DNA of 64,000 bases, from NCBI GenBank assembly GCA_963840785.1, contig CAWJAF010000003.1, positions 682,001-746,000 on the forward strand, written 5' to 3'. Under the pieces are notes generated by a model. That model made no database searches. It was given only the letters and a program-made list of their open reading frames with translations, and was not told where the DNA came from. The position numbers and the translations under genes were made by a program. Origin of the DNA: JALYOK01 sp963840785. GTDB taxonomy: Bacteria > Pseudomonadota > Gammaproteobacteria > Burkholderiales > JALYOK01. This document shows positions 1-9,503 of the stretch, one piece after another; the first letter of the stretch is position 1; every line of letters starts with the position of its first letter.

Positions 1-612
1 GCTCGTCGCCTCGGACTAACGACGTTAGACCATCAAAACGTATTGGAAAGGCTGGCGCTCCACGGCTTTTCGTTAGGCGATATCCCGCCGGAGCTCGCGA
101 ATGCGCAAAACCAACAAGAAAACAACTGGAAAGTGCACAAAATTGGGAAGATAATCTCTTCGGAAATATTGTTTCTCGCACAGAAAAACAGCATGCTGAT
201 TCACAGTCCCTTTGCGCCGTATCTGCTCGCGGGAATCCGCCATATTCCGCGCATCCAGGTATATACGCCTTTGGTTCAGCGCGCGCGAAATTTCGCTGCG
301 GCAAATAGCTGTAGCGAATCCGAGGCGCTACAAAAAATCGCATTGAGTGATGCGCAATCGAGTTGGATACTCGAAACCGCCTTCGGTGTCGAATTTCCTA
401 ATCAACCCGACGACTTCGATTTGGTCGCAGATACCGGTTGGCTCAGCCCGCAAGATTGGGCCGAACAAATTCTTGATCTAGCTCAAGACCCGGATTTTTT
501 GCCGACCGCGGATTCAAAAGCGAAACTGCGCGCTCTTACCACGCGTAACGCGGCAACGGGATTCGGTTTACATTGTGGTACAGAGCCGTGTCAAACCAGC
601 ACCCCAAGCTAG
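1..612 (+). CDS. Cytidylate kinase-like family protein (5' partial)
   Basis: The reading frame is open to the left edge, so the start codon and the P-loop expected near the N-terminus lie outside the window. About 203 residues are visible. They carry features typical of the cytidylate-kinase-like family: the ARRLG/LDHQNVLERLA segment, the HSPFAPYLL and IPRIQVYTPL strands followed by a lid-like helix (RARNFAAANSCSESEALQKI), and the terminal FDLVADTGWLSPQDWAEQIL segment. Family knowledge suggests nucleotide phosphotransfer; the true substrate of these stand-alone homologues is usually unknown. The last 13 codons overlap the possible GTG start of the sensor kinase downstream, which suggests translational coupling if that start is used. 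Confidence 0.65.
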   Translation, partial: ARRLGLTTLDHQNVLERLALHGFSLGDIPPELANAQNQQENNWKVHKIGKIISSEILFLAQKNSMLIHSPFAPYLLAGIRHIPRIQVYTPLVQRARNFAAANSCSESEALQKIALSDAQSSWILETAFGVEFPNQPDDFDLVADTGWLSPQDWAEQILDLAQDPDFLPTADSKAKLRALTTRNAATGFGLHCGTEPCQTSTPS

Positions 613-2496
613 GGCAATAGAATTGCGTGCTTTTCCACTTAGCGCCAACAGCCTTGCGCATCATTTTTCCGGCTCGCACGCGAAAAAGAACACAATCAGC
701 CGCGAACGTGAATTGCTGTACGAGCAAATCGTTTACGCCTATCGCGAATATTTACCGGGCGCAATTCCTGCATTTCTTGGCGGAATTTTGTTGGTTGCCG
801 TCATGTGGCAGGAGATTTCGCATTCAGTACTATTAGCTTGGCTTGCGGTGCTCTATACCGCTACCGCCATTCGTACCTACTGGTCATTCAAATTTAATCG
901 CGAACAACCGTCCATCGACGACATTGAACGCTGGCGATCGCGCTTCGTCATAGGTTCTTGCGGCGCCGGCGCAATTTGGGGAGCGTCGGCCTTTTGATGT
1001 TCGTGCCGAATTCGCTGGCGCTGCAAATGTTCCTGCTCGGTTGCCTGTTCGCAATCTGTGCAGGTGGCGTAACCGTGATTGGCTATTATTTGCCGGCGTT
1101 TTATGCGTTCGCGACTGTGCTGGTGCTACCCAGTATCGTTCGTCACGCCATAATGGGCGAGCCAATTCATTGGCTTATTGCCGCAATTTGCTCGATTTTC
1201 TTAGTGTCGTACTTGGGATTCGGCCGCCGACAGAATCGCTTTGTCGTCGATACGCTCAAGATGCGCTACGAAAATTCCGACCTGATCGAGCAACTCAGAG
1301 CACAAACCTACGCCGCCGAGTTGGCGACGACAAAAGCCGAGCACGCTACTCATGAGGCGGAACGCGCAAAAGTAGAAGCCGAAATTGCGAACCGCGCCAA
1401 ATCACAATTTCTCGCCACGGCAAGCCACGATCTGCGCCAGCCGCTGCAAGCGATCGCATTGTTTTCAGAAGCGTTACGTCAGCGCATTTATTACCCCGAA
1501 GTTCGAAACATTGTCGACAATATCAATGCTTCGGTAGAAGCGCTACAGTCGCTGTTCAATTCATTGCTCGATATTTCTCGCTTCGAAGCGGGTGTAGTTG
1601 ACGCCATGCCGATTCATTTTCGCGCGAACCAATTGCTCGATAAACTGCGCACCGATTACACGCCGCCGGCGCGGGAAAAAAACATCACCTTGCGCGTGCG
1701 CGCGTCCGGCGAAAATTTATTTAGCGACCCGATATTGCTTGAGCGCGTCGCACGAAACTTCGTCGCAAACGCGGTGCGCTATACCGACGAAGGCGGCACA
1801 GTTCTGGTCGCATGCCGGCAACAGCGCGATGGTCGCATACGCCTTGAAGTGCGAGATAACGGCAGAGGCATTTCCCATGACGAACAGGAAAAAATATTTC
1901 AAGAGTTCTATCAGATCGATAACCCGGAGCGCGACCGCGCGAAGGGATTTGGCCTTGGGTTGGCGATCGTTAAGGGCATAGAAAAAATTCTTGATTGCAA
2001 AGTTCGTCTGCGCTCGGCGGTGGGCCAGGGTTCGATTTTCAGCGTCGCTGTGCCTTGCGGTGCTACGACGCCAACCGCGGTGAATGCGAAAGAAAACACC
2101 AAACAGCAGATTAAACATTTGCGTGGCCGCTGCGTCGTGGTTTTGGACGACGATCAGGCCGTGCGCGAGGCGATGCAGTTGCTGTTAACGGATTGGGGAT
2201 GTCATGTCATTAGCGCATCGACCGTCGAAGACGCCATCGAAGAAATCCTGCAGTCGCAACGCCAACCGGACTTGATTGTCGTCGATTATCGGCTGCGTGG
2301 TGGCGCAACCGGTATCGATGCGATCGCTCAGATTCGTGCCGCAACCCGACCGACGCTGCCTGCAGTGCTGGTCACCGGAGACACCGGGGTTGACCAATTG
2401 CGCGAAGTTCGCGAAAGCAAGCTGACGTTGCTGCACAAACCGGTCGTGATCGCGCAATTGAGCCAAACACTCAGTAGCGCCATCGCACAAAAGTAA
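575..2496 (+). CDS. Hybrid sensor histidine kinase/response regulator (apparent frameshift)
   Basis: A membrane-bound hybrid sensor kinase of about 640 residues. The N-terminal part has five to six hydrophobic segments (about residues 60–210). A coiled coil rich in Ala/Glu follows, then the HisKA box ATASHDLRQPLQ with the phosphorylated His near residue 286, an HATPase domain (N box FVANAVRYTDEGG, G boxes DNGRGIS and GFGLGLAIVKG), and a C-terminal receiver domain with the acceptor Asp in LIVVDYRL. The frame breaks at the T run 992–995: one extra T rejoins WGASAF to LMFVPNSLAL, so a sequencing indel is likely. The start is uncertain: GTG 575 overlaps the previous gene, and TTG 713 is a plausible alternative. 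The facing NarL-type regulator is the natural partner. The stimulus is unknown. Confidence 0.8.
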
Positions 2497-2588
2497 CAAC
2501 TTTGTTGATGACACGGCCAACAGGCGCATGCATACCGAGTGCGCCGGTCTGAGGACACCGAGCGATACCGCACAGCACAACGACAATT

Positions 2589-3245
2589 TTATTTTTTGAC
2601 GAGTCGATCTTGAGCGCGAATCACGGCATCGGTACGATTTTTTGCGTCAAGCGCACGAAAAATCGCCGCCAAATGAACTTTGACTGTTCCTTCGCTTAAA
2701 TTGAGCTTGCGGCCGATCAACTTATTCGACAATCCCTCGGCAAGCGCCTCCAACACCTCGAACTGGCGCGGCGTCAAATCTTCGGCCCCCCCAACGGTCG
2801 CGGCCGGACGCACTGCCGTACTGCTCGGCGGATCAATCGCGTATTGGGCGCGTTGCAACAACATCGGCGGGATATAGGGTCCACCGGACAACACTAAACG
2901 CAACGCCCCGAGCATGACTTGCGTGCTCGACGATTTCGGTATGAAGCCCATGGCGCCCGCATCCAACACGGCTTGGATATCGTGATGCTCTTCGCTTGCG
3001 GACAATACGACTAGCGGCAGCTCGGGAAAACGATCGCGAAATGTTGTGACCGCGGTCAATCCGTCCATGCCAGGCATATTAAGATCGAGCAAAACTAAAT
3101 CGAGATCGGATTTTACTTCGGCGATCGCCAGCGCTTGAGTAGCGGTACCCGCCTGGAAAATTTCGGCGTTGGCGTCCAATTGCCCGAGCGGATGCAACAT
3201 CGCCTCGCGGAATAACGTGTGGTCATCTGCCAACAGAATTTTCAT
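2589..3245 (-). CDS. NarL/FixJ-family response regulator with LuxR-type HTH
   Basis: A 218-residue response regulator. The receiver domain (residues 1–120) shows the acidic pair in LLADDH, the phosphoacceptor Asp in LVLLDLNMPGMDG and the conserved Lys in GFIPKSS. The LuxR-type DNA-binding domain (about 150–215) carries LTPRQFEVLEALAEGLSNK and the recognition helix region LSEGTVKVHLAAIF. It is convergent with the hybrid kinase upstream, about 90 bp apart, so the two probably form one signalling pair; this is inferred from position only. The target genes are unknown. Confidence 0.88.
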   Translation of the reverse strand: MKILLADDHTLFREAMLHPLGQLDANAEIFQAGTATQALAIAEVKSDLDLVLLDLNMPGMDGLTAVTTFRDRFPELPLVVLSASEEHHDIQAVLDAGAMGFIPKSSSTQVMLGALRLVLSGGPYIPPMLLQRAQYAIDPPSSTAVRPAATVGGAEDLTPRQFEVLEALAEGLSNKLIGRKLNLSEGTVKVHLAAIFRALDAKNRTDAVIRAQDRLVKK

Positions 3246-3278
3246 GGTGTCCCTCCGTATCCACTACAGTTGAGTTGA

Positions 3279-3300
3279 CCCTCCCCTTCAAGGGGAAGGA
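3279..3300. repeat. Short dispersed palindromic repeat (CCTCCCCTTCAAGGGGAAGG type)
   Basis: A near-perfect palindrome centred on TTCAAGG between the response regulator and ssb. Related copies flank the uvrA start (5114–5217) and follow alaS (about 55798–55830). It is intergenic and of unknown role. Confidence 0.5.
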
Positions 3301-3309
3301 GTTGCCCAC

Positions 3310-3783
3310 CTAAAACGGAATATCGTCTTCGAAATCGTCGAATTTTGCGCCAGCCTTTGCGGGGGCTTTGGCTGGCCGCGCGCTACTGCCGCGCTCATCA
3401 GAATTGCCTTGCGACATATCGTCACCACCGGCTGGAGCGCCCATGCCGCCGCGCGAGCCGAGCATTTGCATGCGATCAGCGACTACCTCCGTCGAATAGC
3501 GATCCTGGCCGTCTTTATCTTGCCACTTGCGAGTCTTGATGCGGCCCTCGACATAAACTGGGCTGCCCTTCTTCAAATATTCCCCAGCGATTTCCGCGAG
3601 CTTGCCGAAGAACGAAACACGATGCCATTCCGTTTCCTCTTTTTTCTCGCCGCTAGCTTTATCTTTCCACGATTCGGTCGTGGCGATGCGAATATTCGCC
3701 ACCGCATCGCCGCTCGGCAGATAACGCATTTCCGGGTCAGCACCGAGATTGCCGATCAACATAACTTTATTCAGTGATGCCAT
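3310..3783 (-). CDS. ssb: Single-stranded DNA-binding protein
   Basis: A 157-residue SSB. It has the N-terminal OB fold (MASLNKVMLIGNLGADPEMRY, WHRVSFFGKLAEIAGEYLKKG, VYVEGRIKTRKWQD), then a low-complexity Ala/Gly/Pro/Lys linker, and the acidic C-terminal tip DDFEDDIPF that recruits repair and replication partners. It coats single-stranded DNA during replication, recombination and repair. The start lies 2 nt beyond the stop of the MFS transporter upstream, so the two are one transcription unit. Divergence from uvrA on the other side of that transporter is a classic arrangement in Beta- and Gammaproteobacteria. Confidence 0.97.
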   Translation of the reverse strand: MASLNKVMLIGNLGADPEMRYLPSGDAVANIRIATTESWKDKASGEKKEETEWHRVSFFGKLAEIAGEYLKKGSPVYVEGRIKTRKWQDKDGQDRYSTEVVADRMQMLGSRGGMGAPAGGDDMSQGNSDERGSSARPAKAPAKAGAKFDDFEDDIPF

Positions 3784-3785
3784 AA

Positions 3786-5015
3786 TTAACTCCTCTCCAT
3801 AACTTCAATTGTCTCGCCATCTTTTTTGTCGTGCGGCAGAGACTGCAACGGTAACGCCACCAGCCACCATAGTATCGCAAGCGCGGCACAAAAAACATAC
3901 ACCGCGACCGACCCGGCGTGATCCAGCAGCCAACCGCTGGTGTACCCACCGAACGCCGGCCCAAGAAATTGGAAGATGCTGTGGACACTCAATGCCGTTC
4001 CACGATTCTGCGCGGTTGCGCGTTTCGAAATCCAAGCGGGTAAGCTCGCTTCGAGAATATTGAATGCCGTAAAAAAAATGAGCAGCCCGAGACACAGCGG
4101 CCAAAATTTTTGCCCCGCTCCGGCTAAGACTAAAAATCCTGCGGCCAGCACACCTATTGAGGTGACGAAAATGCGCTTATCGGCGCCATGCCGATCGCCG
4201 CGCATCACCGCCGGCAACATTAATACGAAAGACAGCAATACCACCGGCAAATAAACTTTCCAATGTTGTTCCGCCACGAGCCCACTTTGCTTAAGCATCA
4301 GTGGTGTAACGATGAATAACGCGGTCATGCCCGCATGCAGGACGAATACGCCGAAATTCAAGCGCAGCAACTGTCCGTCACGCATCACGGGGCCAAGTAA
4401 CTGTTTATCGACTCGGCGCGGATTGGCATCATCGGCAATGCGTTCGTTCGGGACTGCTTTCGCGACGACGATAATTGCGAGCAAGGCCAACACGCCGGTG
4501 ATCACGAAAATGCCCGGCACGCCGATCCAATGATTCAACACCGGCCCGAGAATTATAGAAAGCGCGAACGACATGCCGATGGTCGCACCGATAATCGCCA
4601 TGGCTTTGGTGCGATGTTCGCTGCGCGTTAAGTCGGCCGCGAGCGCCTGCACCACGGCGGAGATTGCCCCCGCACCTTGAATCAAGCGTCCGACGATGAC
4701 GAGATAAATATTATCCGCGGAAGCCGCAACAAAACTGCCTATGGCAAACAGTATCAAACCAAAATAAATAACCGGTTTTCGCCCGTATTTATCCGATAAC
4801 CAGCCAAATGGAATTTGCAAAATTGCTTGCGTAATGCCGTAAGCGCCCAGCGCGATGCCGACGAGCAAATGACTTTGTCCGCCGCCGAGGCCGATCGCGT
4901 AGAGCGAAAACACGGGCAAAATAATGAACAAACCGAGCATGCGCAAACCGAATACACCGGCCAAACTAATGCTGGCGCGCAACTCCTGTGGGGACATTTT
5001 ACTTGGGGAGGACAT
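3786..5015 (-). CDS. MFS transporter
   Basis: A 409-residue inner-membrane protein with about 12 hydrophobic segments. It carries the MFS signature between TM2 and TM3 (GWLSDKYGRKPVI) and the GRLIQGAGA motif in TM4. It belongs to the transporter family usually found between ssb and uvrA, YajR-like drug/proton antiporters. The substrate is not known. It runs directly into ssb, with its stop 2 nt upstream of the ssb ATG, and is transcribed divergently from uvrA. Confidence 0.88.
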   Translation of the reverse strand: MSSPSKMSPQELRASISLAGVFGLRMLGLFIILPVFSLYAIGLGGGQSHLLVGIALGAYGITQAILQIPFGWLSDKYGRKPVIYFGLILFAIGSFVAASADNIYLVIVGRLIQGAGAISAVVQALAADLTRSEHRTKAMAIIGATIGMSFALSIILGPVLNHWIGVPGIFVITGVLALLAIIVVAKAVPNERIADDANPRRVDKQLLGPVMRDGQLLRLNFGVFVLHAGMTALFIVTPLMLKQSGLVAEQHWKVYLPVVLLSFVLMLPAVMRGDRHGADKRIFVTSIGVLAAGFLVLAGAGQKFWPLCLGLLIFFTAFNILEASLPAWISKRATAQNRGTALSVHSIFQFLGPAFGGYTSGWLLDHAGSVAVYVFCAALAILWWLVALPLQSLPHDKKDGETIEVMERS

Positions 5016-5113
5016 CGAAGGTTTGAGCGAAACACACGTATTCGCGTATATTAACAGGTTTACATTTCGCTGGGCCTTAGAAGTCTTTAGCGAGCAGAGC
5101 CGATGGTGAGTAT

Positions 5114-5217
5114 CTCCTCCCCCTTCAAGGAGAAGGTTGGGCGGGGTATGAGTGAGAGTAGAAAATTTTGCTCAAGCCATCCCCACCCCAACTCTTCCCT
5201 TGAAGGGTAGGGAACGG
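5114..5217. repeat. Imperfect inverted repeat in the MFS–uvrA intergenic region
   Basis: Two arms, CTCCCCCTTCAAGGAGAAGG at the left and CTTCCCTTGAAGGGTAGGG at the right, flank an AT-rich centre. An adjoining GTTGGGCGGGG/CCCCACCCCAACT pair extends the stem. It belongs to the same family as the repeats at 3279 and about 55798. It sits in the 5' leader of uvrA; whether it affects uvrA expression is unknown. Confidence 0.5.
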
Positions 5218-5271
5218 ATATTGTTAACGCATGCTCCCAATTTGCCCAGCACTCAGGATACCGTCACACCC

Positions 5272-8103
5272 ATGGAATACATCAAGGTTCGCGGCGCGCG
5301 CACGCATAATTTAAAGAACGTCAATCTCGACATTCCGCGCAACCAATTAGTGGTTATCACCGGCCTGTCGGGCTCGGGAAAATCCTCGCTCGCATTCGAT
5401 ACGCTTTACGCGGAAGGCCAACGCCGCTATGTCGAATCGTTGTCAGCCTACGCCCGGCAGTTTTTACAGTTGATGGAAAAACCTGATGTCGATTTGATCG
5501 AAGGTTTGTCGCCGGCCATTTCGATCGAGCAAAAAGCCACCAGCCACAATCCGCGCTCAACGGTCGGTACGGTCACGGAAATTCACGATTATTTACGGCT
5601 ATTGTTCGCGCGGGTCGGCGATCCCTATTGCCCCAATCACCCGGAGATTCTGCTCGAAGCTCAAAGCGTTTCACAAATGGTTGATCACGTCCTGGCGTTA
5701 CCGCAGGACACGAAGCTCATGATCGTTTCACCGATGGTAGTCGATCGTAAAGGTGAGCAATTAGATTTGTTCCTTGAGTTACAGTCACAAGGTTTCGTTC
5801 GCTTTCGCGTCGACGGCAAAGTCTACGAAATCGACAATTTGCCAAAGCTGCAAAAAACCAAAAAACATACGATCGAAGTCGTCATCGATCGACTCAAAGT
5901 CGATCCCGAAGCGAAGCAGCGCCTTGCAGAATCCTTCGAAACCGCGTTGCGCCACGCTGATGGCCGCGCCCTCGCGGTGGAAATGGATAGCGGCAAGGAA
6001 CATTTGTTCTCGGCGAAATTCGCCTGCCCGATCTGCTCCTATTCATTGCAGGAATTAGAGCCGCGGCTCTTCTCCTTCAATAATCCTATGGGCGCGTGTC
6101 AGCGCTGCGATGGCTTGGGCGAGATCAATTTTTTTGATCCGAAGCGCATCGTTGCTTTTCCACATTTAAGTTTGGCAAGCGGCGCAATCAAGGGTTGGGA
6201 TCGGCGCAATCATTTTTATTTTCAACTACTGCAAAGCTTGGCGCAGCACTACCAATTCGACCTCGATAAGCCCTTCGATGAACTTGCCGAAGCGGTTCAA
6301 GAAATTATTTTGCAAGGGAGTGGCAAGGAACGCATCGATTTTCAGTATCCGACCGAACGCGGCAAGATTGTGATTCGCAGCCATACCTTCGAAGGCGTGA
6401 TTCCCAATCTAGAACGACGCTATAAAGAAACCGACTCGACGATGGTCCGCGAAGAGTTAGCGAAATATCTCAACAATAAGCTGTGCCCAGAATGTAACGG
6501 CACACGCTTGCGGCTTGAAGCTCGAAACGTGATGGTTGCGAATCACACCATTCACGAAATTTCCTGCAAGCCACTGAAGCAAGCTATGAGTTTTTTTGAG
6601 CAACTCAAACTCAAAGGTAAGAAACAAGCGATCGCGGAAAGGATCGTCAAGGAAATCGCAAACCGATTGCAGTTTTTGAATAATGTCGGCCTCGAATATT
6701 TGTCACTGGACCGCGCAGCAGATACGTTGTCCGGCGGCGAAGCGCAGCGCATTCGCCTGGCGAGCCAGATTGGTTCCGGCTTAACCGGCGTGATGTACGT
6801 CCTCGACGAACCCTCTATCGGTTTGCACCAGCGAGACAATCATCGACTGCTGGAAACGTTGAAACGACTGCGCGATCTCGGCAACTCCGTGATCGTCGTC
6901 GAGCATGACGAAGATGCGATTTTGTCCGCCGATTACGTCGTCGACATTGGCCTCGGCGCAGGCGTGCATGGCGGGCACATTATCGCTGAAGGCACGCCGA
7001 AAGCCGTGCAGACAAACAAGGCGTCGCTGACCGGCCAGTATTTGAGCGGCAAACTGAAAATCGCAACGCCAAAAAAACGTACCAAACCGGACAAAGAAAA
7101 AATTTTTCAATTGCTCGGCGCGACGGGAAATAATCTTAAGCAAGTGAATCTCAATTTGCCCATCGGATTGCTTATATGCATAACGGGCGTCTCAGGTTCC
7201 GGCAAATCCACGTTGATTAACGACACACTTTATAACGCGGTCGCGCGACATATTTACGGCAGCGTCGCTGAACCCGCAGCGCACGAAGCCATTCACGGCA
7301 TGGAGTTTTTCGACAAGGTCATCAACGTCGACCAAAGTCCCATCGGTCGAACACCGCGCTCCAATCCCGCTACGTATACCGGTTTGTTCACACCGATTCG
7401 CGAACTCTATTCGCAGGTGCCGCAATCGCGCGAACGCGGATATGGCCCGGGGCGATTTTCATTCAACGTCAAAGGTGGCCGCTGCGAAGCCTGCCAAGGC
7501 GATGGCGTGATTAAAGTCGAAATGCACTTCCTGCCGGACATCTATGTACCGTGCGATGTCTGCCATGGCAAACGCTACAACCGCGAAACTTTGGAGGTTC
7601 ATTACAAAGGCAAGAACATCCAAGAAGTTTTGGAAATGACCGTCGAAGTAGCGCACGAATTTTTTAAGCCGGTGCCCATCGTCGCACGCAAGTTAGAGAC
7701 CTTGCTCGACGTTGGCTTGGGCTATATCACGCTGGGACAAAGCGCAACGACGCTTTCCGGCGGCGAAGCACAGCGGGTAAAATTGTCACTTGAATTGTCG
7801 AAGCGTGACACGGGGAAAACCTTGTTCATTCTCGACGAGCCGACGACTGGATTACATTTTCACGACATCGATTTATTGTTGAAAGTTTTGCATCGTTTAC
7901 GCGATCATGGCAACACAGTAGTTGTCATCGAGCACAATCTGGACGTGATTAAAACCGCCGATTGGGTAGTCGATCTCGGCCCGGAAGGCGGCGATGGCGG
8001 CGGCACTATCATAGCCGAGGGAACGCCCGAAGATATCGCGAAAAGCAAAGGCAGTTATACCGGGCAGTTTTTGCAACAGACACTCAAGGCAGCGGGGAAA
8101 TAA
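5272..8103 (+). CDS. uvrA: Excinuclease ABC subunit A
   Basis: The damage-recognition ATPase of nucleotide excision repair, 943 residues. It carries two ABC ATPase modules: Walker A GLSGSGKSSLAFDTLY near residue 33 with signature LSGGEAQRIRLASQIG, and Walker A GVSGSGKSTLINDTLY with signature LSGGEAQRVKLSLEL. Zinc-binding CxxC pairs are present (CPICSYS…CQRCDGLG; CEACQGDG…CDVCHGKRY). I chose ATG 5272 (MEYIKVRGARTHNLK) because it matches the family N-terminus; the open frame upstream to 5152 lies in a repeat and is not conserved. I see no convincing LexA box. Its stop is followed after 1 nt by the glycerate kinase start. Confidence 0.97.
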   Translation: MEYIKVRGARTHNLKNVNLDIPRNQLVVITGLSGSGKSSLAFDTLYAEGQRRYVESLSAYARQFLQLMEKPDVDLIEGLSPAISIEQKATSHNPRSTVGTVTEIHDYLRLLFARVGDPYCPNHPEILLEAQSVSQMVDHVLALPQDTKLMIVSPMVVDRKGEQLDLFLELQSQGFVRFRVDGKVYEIDNLPKLQKTKKHTIEVVIDRLKVDPEAKQRLAESFETALRHADGRALAVEMDSGKEHLFSAKFACPICSYSLQELEPRLFSFNNPMGACQRCDGLGEINFFDPKRIVAFPHLSLASGAIKGWDRRNHFYFQLLQSLAQHYQFDLDKPFDELAEAVQEIILQGSGKERIDFQYPTERGKIVIRSHTFEGVIPNLERRYKETDSTMVREELAKYLNNKLCPECNGTRLRLEARNVMVANHTIHEISCKPLKQAMSFFEQLKLKGKKQAIAERIVKEIANRLQFLNNVGLEYLSLDRAADTLSGGEAQRIRLASQIGSGLTGVMYVLDEPSIGLHQRDNHRLLETLKRLRDLGNSVIVVEHDEDAILSADYVVDIGLGAGVHGGHIIAEGTPKAVQTNKASLTGQYLSGKLKIATPKKRTKPDKEKIFQLLGATGNNLKQVNLNLPIGLLICITGVSGSGKSTLINDTLYNAVARHIYGSVAEPAAHEAIHGMEFFDKVINVDQSPIGRTPRSNPATYTGLFTPIRELYSQVPQSRERGYGPGRFSFNVKGGRCEACQGDGVIKVEMHFLPDIYVPCDVCHGKRYNRETLEVHYKGKNIQEVLEMTVEVAHEFFKPVPIVARKLETLLDVGLGYITLGQSATTLSGGEAQRVKLSLELSKRDTGKTLFILDEPTTGLHFHDIDLLLKVLHRLRDHGNTVVVIEHNLDVIKTADWVVDLGPEGGDGGGTIIAEGTPEDIAKSKGSYTGQFLQQTLKAAGK

Positions 8104-8104
8104 A

Positions 8105-9490
8105 TTGTTAGCTCACGAACTATTGTTAGAGAGTTTTCACACGGCTGTGGCCGCGGCCGATCCGCTTAAGATCGTCCCTCCCTATTTGCCGACGCGCGCG
8201 TCGCTAGCAAAAGGTAAGGCCCTGGTAATTGGCGCCGGCAAGGCGGCAGCGTCAATGGCAAAGGCAGTTGAAGACAATTGGCCAGATGACATGCCGCTGG
8301 ACGGCTTAGTGATCACGCGCTATGGCCACGGCTTGCTGACAAAGAAAATTCGCGTCGTCGAAGCTGGCCACCCGATTCCGGATGAAGCCGGAGAACGTGC
8401 GGCGCAAGAAATTCTGGCGCGAGTTCAAGCGCTACAGCCTGGAGATCGGCTTCTGGCACTGGTTTCCGGTGGCGGATCGAGTTTGCTCGCACTACCGGTC
8501 GACGGTTTGTCGATGGCCGATTTAAAAGCGATCACCAAATCGTTGTTAATGTGCGGCGCAACGATCCAGGAAATCAACACCGTGCGCAAGCATCTTTCGC
8601 GCGTTCAAGGTGGGCGCCTCGCGCAGGTTGCCGTCGAGCGCGGCGCCGATGTTGCGGCGCTGATCATTTCCGATGTGACCGGCGACGATGCGACCCACAT
8701 CGCCTCCGGACCCACAGTGCCGGATCCGACCACTTACGCCGATGCCCTCGCTCTACTCGCGCACTACAATGTCACTGAACCTAAATCTGCGATTGATATA
8801 TTGCAAGCTGGCACACGCGGTGAGCGCGAAGAAACCTTGAAACCGGGAAATGCCATTTTTAAGCGCGTCGATAACCGGATGATTGCGACAGCTCATCAAT
8901 CGCTCGAAGCGGCAGCGGAATTTTTTGCGTCCCGTGGCTACGCGCCGGTCATTCTCGGCGACCACGTCACCGGCGAATCGCGCGAAGTCGCAAAAGTTTA
9001 CGGTGCGTTAGCGAAAGAAGTTTCTCAACATCCATCGGCCTGGCGGGGCGGCCTCGGGCCAAAGGCGCACGGATATTCGATCCACAGACCCACCCTGCCT
9101 CGAGGCAATGTGGGCGCGCCTGGCCCTAGGCCACCGGGTCGTGGCATTGCTCTTATTTCCGGCGGAGAGACAACCGTCACAGTGCGCGGCAACGGCCGCG
9201 GCGGGCGCAATGTCGAGTTCCTGCTTTCGCTTGCGGTAGAACTGGATGGCTTGAAAAATGTGTACGCCCTCGCCGCCGATACGGATGGCATCGACGGCGC
9301 CGCCGAGAATGCCGGCGCGCTGCTGACACCGGACACCCTTAAGCGCGCGAAGAAGTTCGGCATCGATGCCAAACAATATTTAGCCAACAATGATGGACAC
9401 GGATTTTTCGAAGCGTTAGGCGACCATATTGTCACGGGCGCGACGCTGACTAACGTCAATGATTTTCGGGTGATTTTGATCGAGTGTTGA
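8105..9490 (+). CDS. Glycerate 2-kinase / MOFRL family protein with in-frame insertion
   Basis: A glycerate kinase of the DUF4147–MOFRL type, which phosphorylates glycerate to 2-phosphoglycerate. Visible family motifs are LVIGAGKAAASMAKAVE, AGHPIPDEAG, LVSGGGSSLLALP, the TIQEINTVRKHLSRVQGG segment, SDVTGDD and the MOFRL segment ISGGETTVTVRGNGRGGRN with AADTDGIDG. The start is TTG 8105, placed directly after the uvrA stop with a GGGGAA ribosome site inside uvrA. At 461 residues it is longer than the usual 420–430. Residues of about 311–347 (WRGGLGPKAHGYSIH…PPGR) interrupt a conserved stretch and come from a palindromic repeat inserted in frame (nt 9039–9143). Function may or may not be kept. 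Confidence 0.85.
   Translation: MLAHELLLESFHTAVAAADPLKIVPPYLPTRASLAKGKALVIGAGKAAASMAKAVEDNWPDDMPLDGLVITRYGHGLLTKKIRVVEAGHPIPDEAGERAAQEILARVQALQPGDRLLALVSGGGSSLLALPVDGLSMADLKAITKSLLMCGATIQEINTVRKHLSRVQGGRLAQVAVERGADVAALIISDVTGDDATHIASGPTVPDPTTYADALALLAHYNVTEPKSAIDILQAGTRGEREETLKPGNAIFKRVDNRMIATAHQSLEAAAEFFASRGYAPVILGDHVTGESREVAKVYGALAKEVSQHPSAWRGGLGPKAHGYSIHRPTLPRGNVGAPGPRPPGRGIALISGGETTVTVRGNGRGGRNVEFLLSLAVELDGLKNVYALAADTDGIDGAAENAGALLTPDTLKRAKKFGIDAKQYLANNDGHGFFEALGDHIVTGATLTNVNDFRVILIEC
9039..9143. repeat. Repeat copy inserted in frame within the glycerate kinase gene
   Basis: About 105 bp containing several nested palindromes: TGCCTCGAGGCA at 9096–9107, TGGCCCTAGGCCA at 9121–9133, and a GGCCTGGC…GCCTCGGGCC stem at the left. 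It also holds a GGCGCACGGATATT segment that resembles the GCATGGATA core of the dispersed repeats elsewhere in the window (for example 32601 and 22195). It keeps the reading frame open and adds about 35 residues. Confidence 0.55.
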
Positions 9491-9503
9491 TGGCGTTCGA
9501 CAT

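Noticed and set aside
5040..5062. Possible LexA box upstream of uvrA (GTATATTAACAG half-site)
   Set aside because: Only the right half resembles CTGT-N8-ACAG; the left half is absent, so I do not call an SOS operator.
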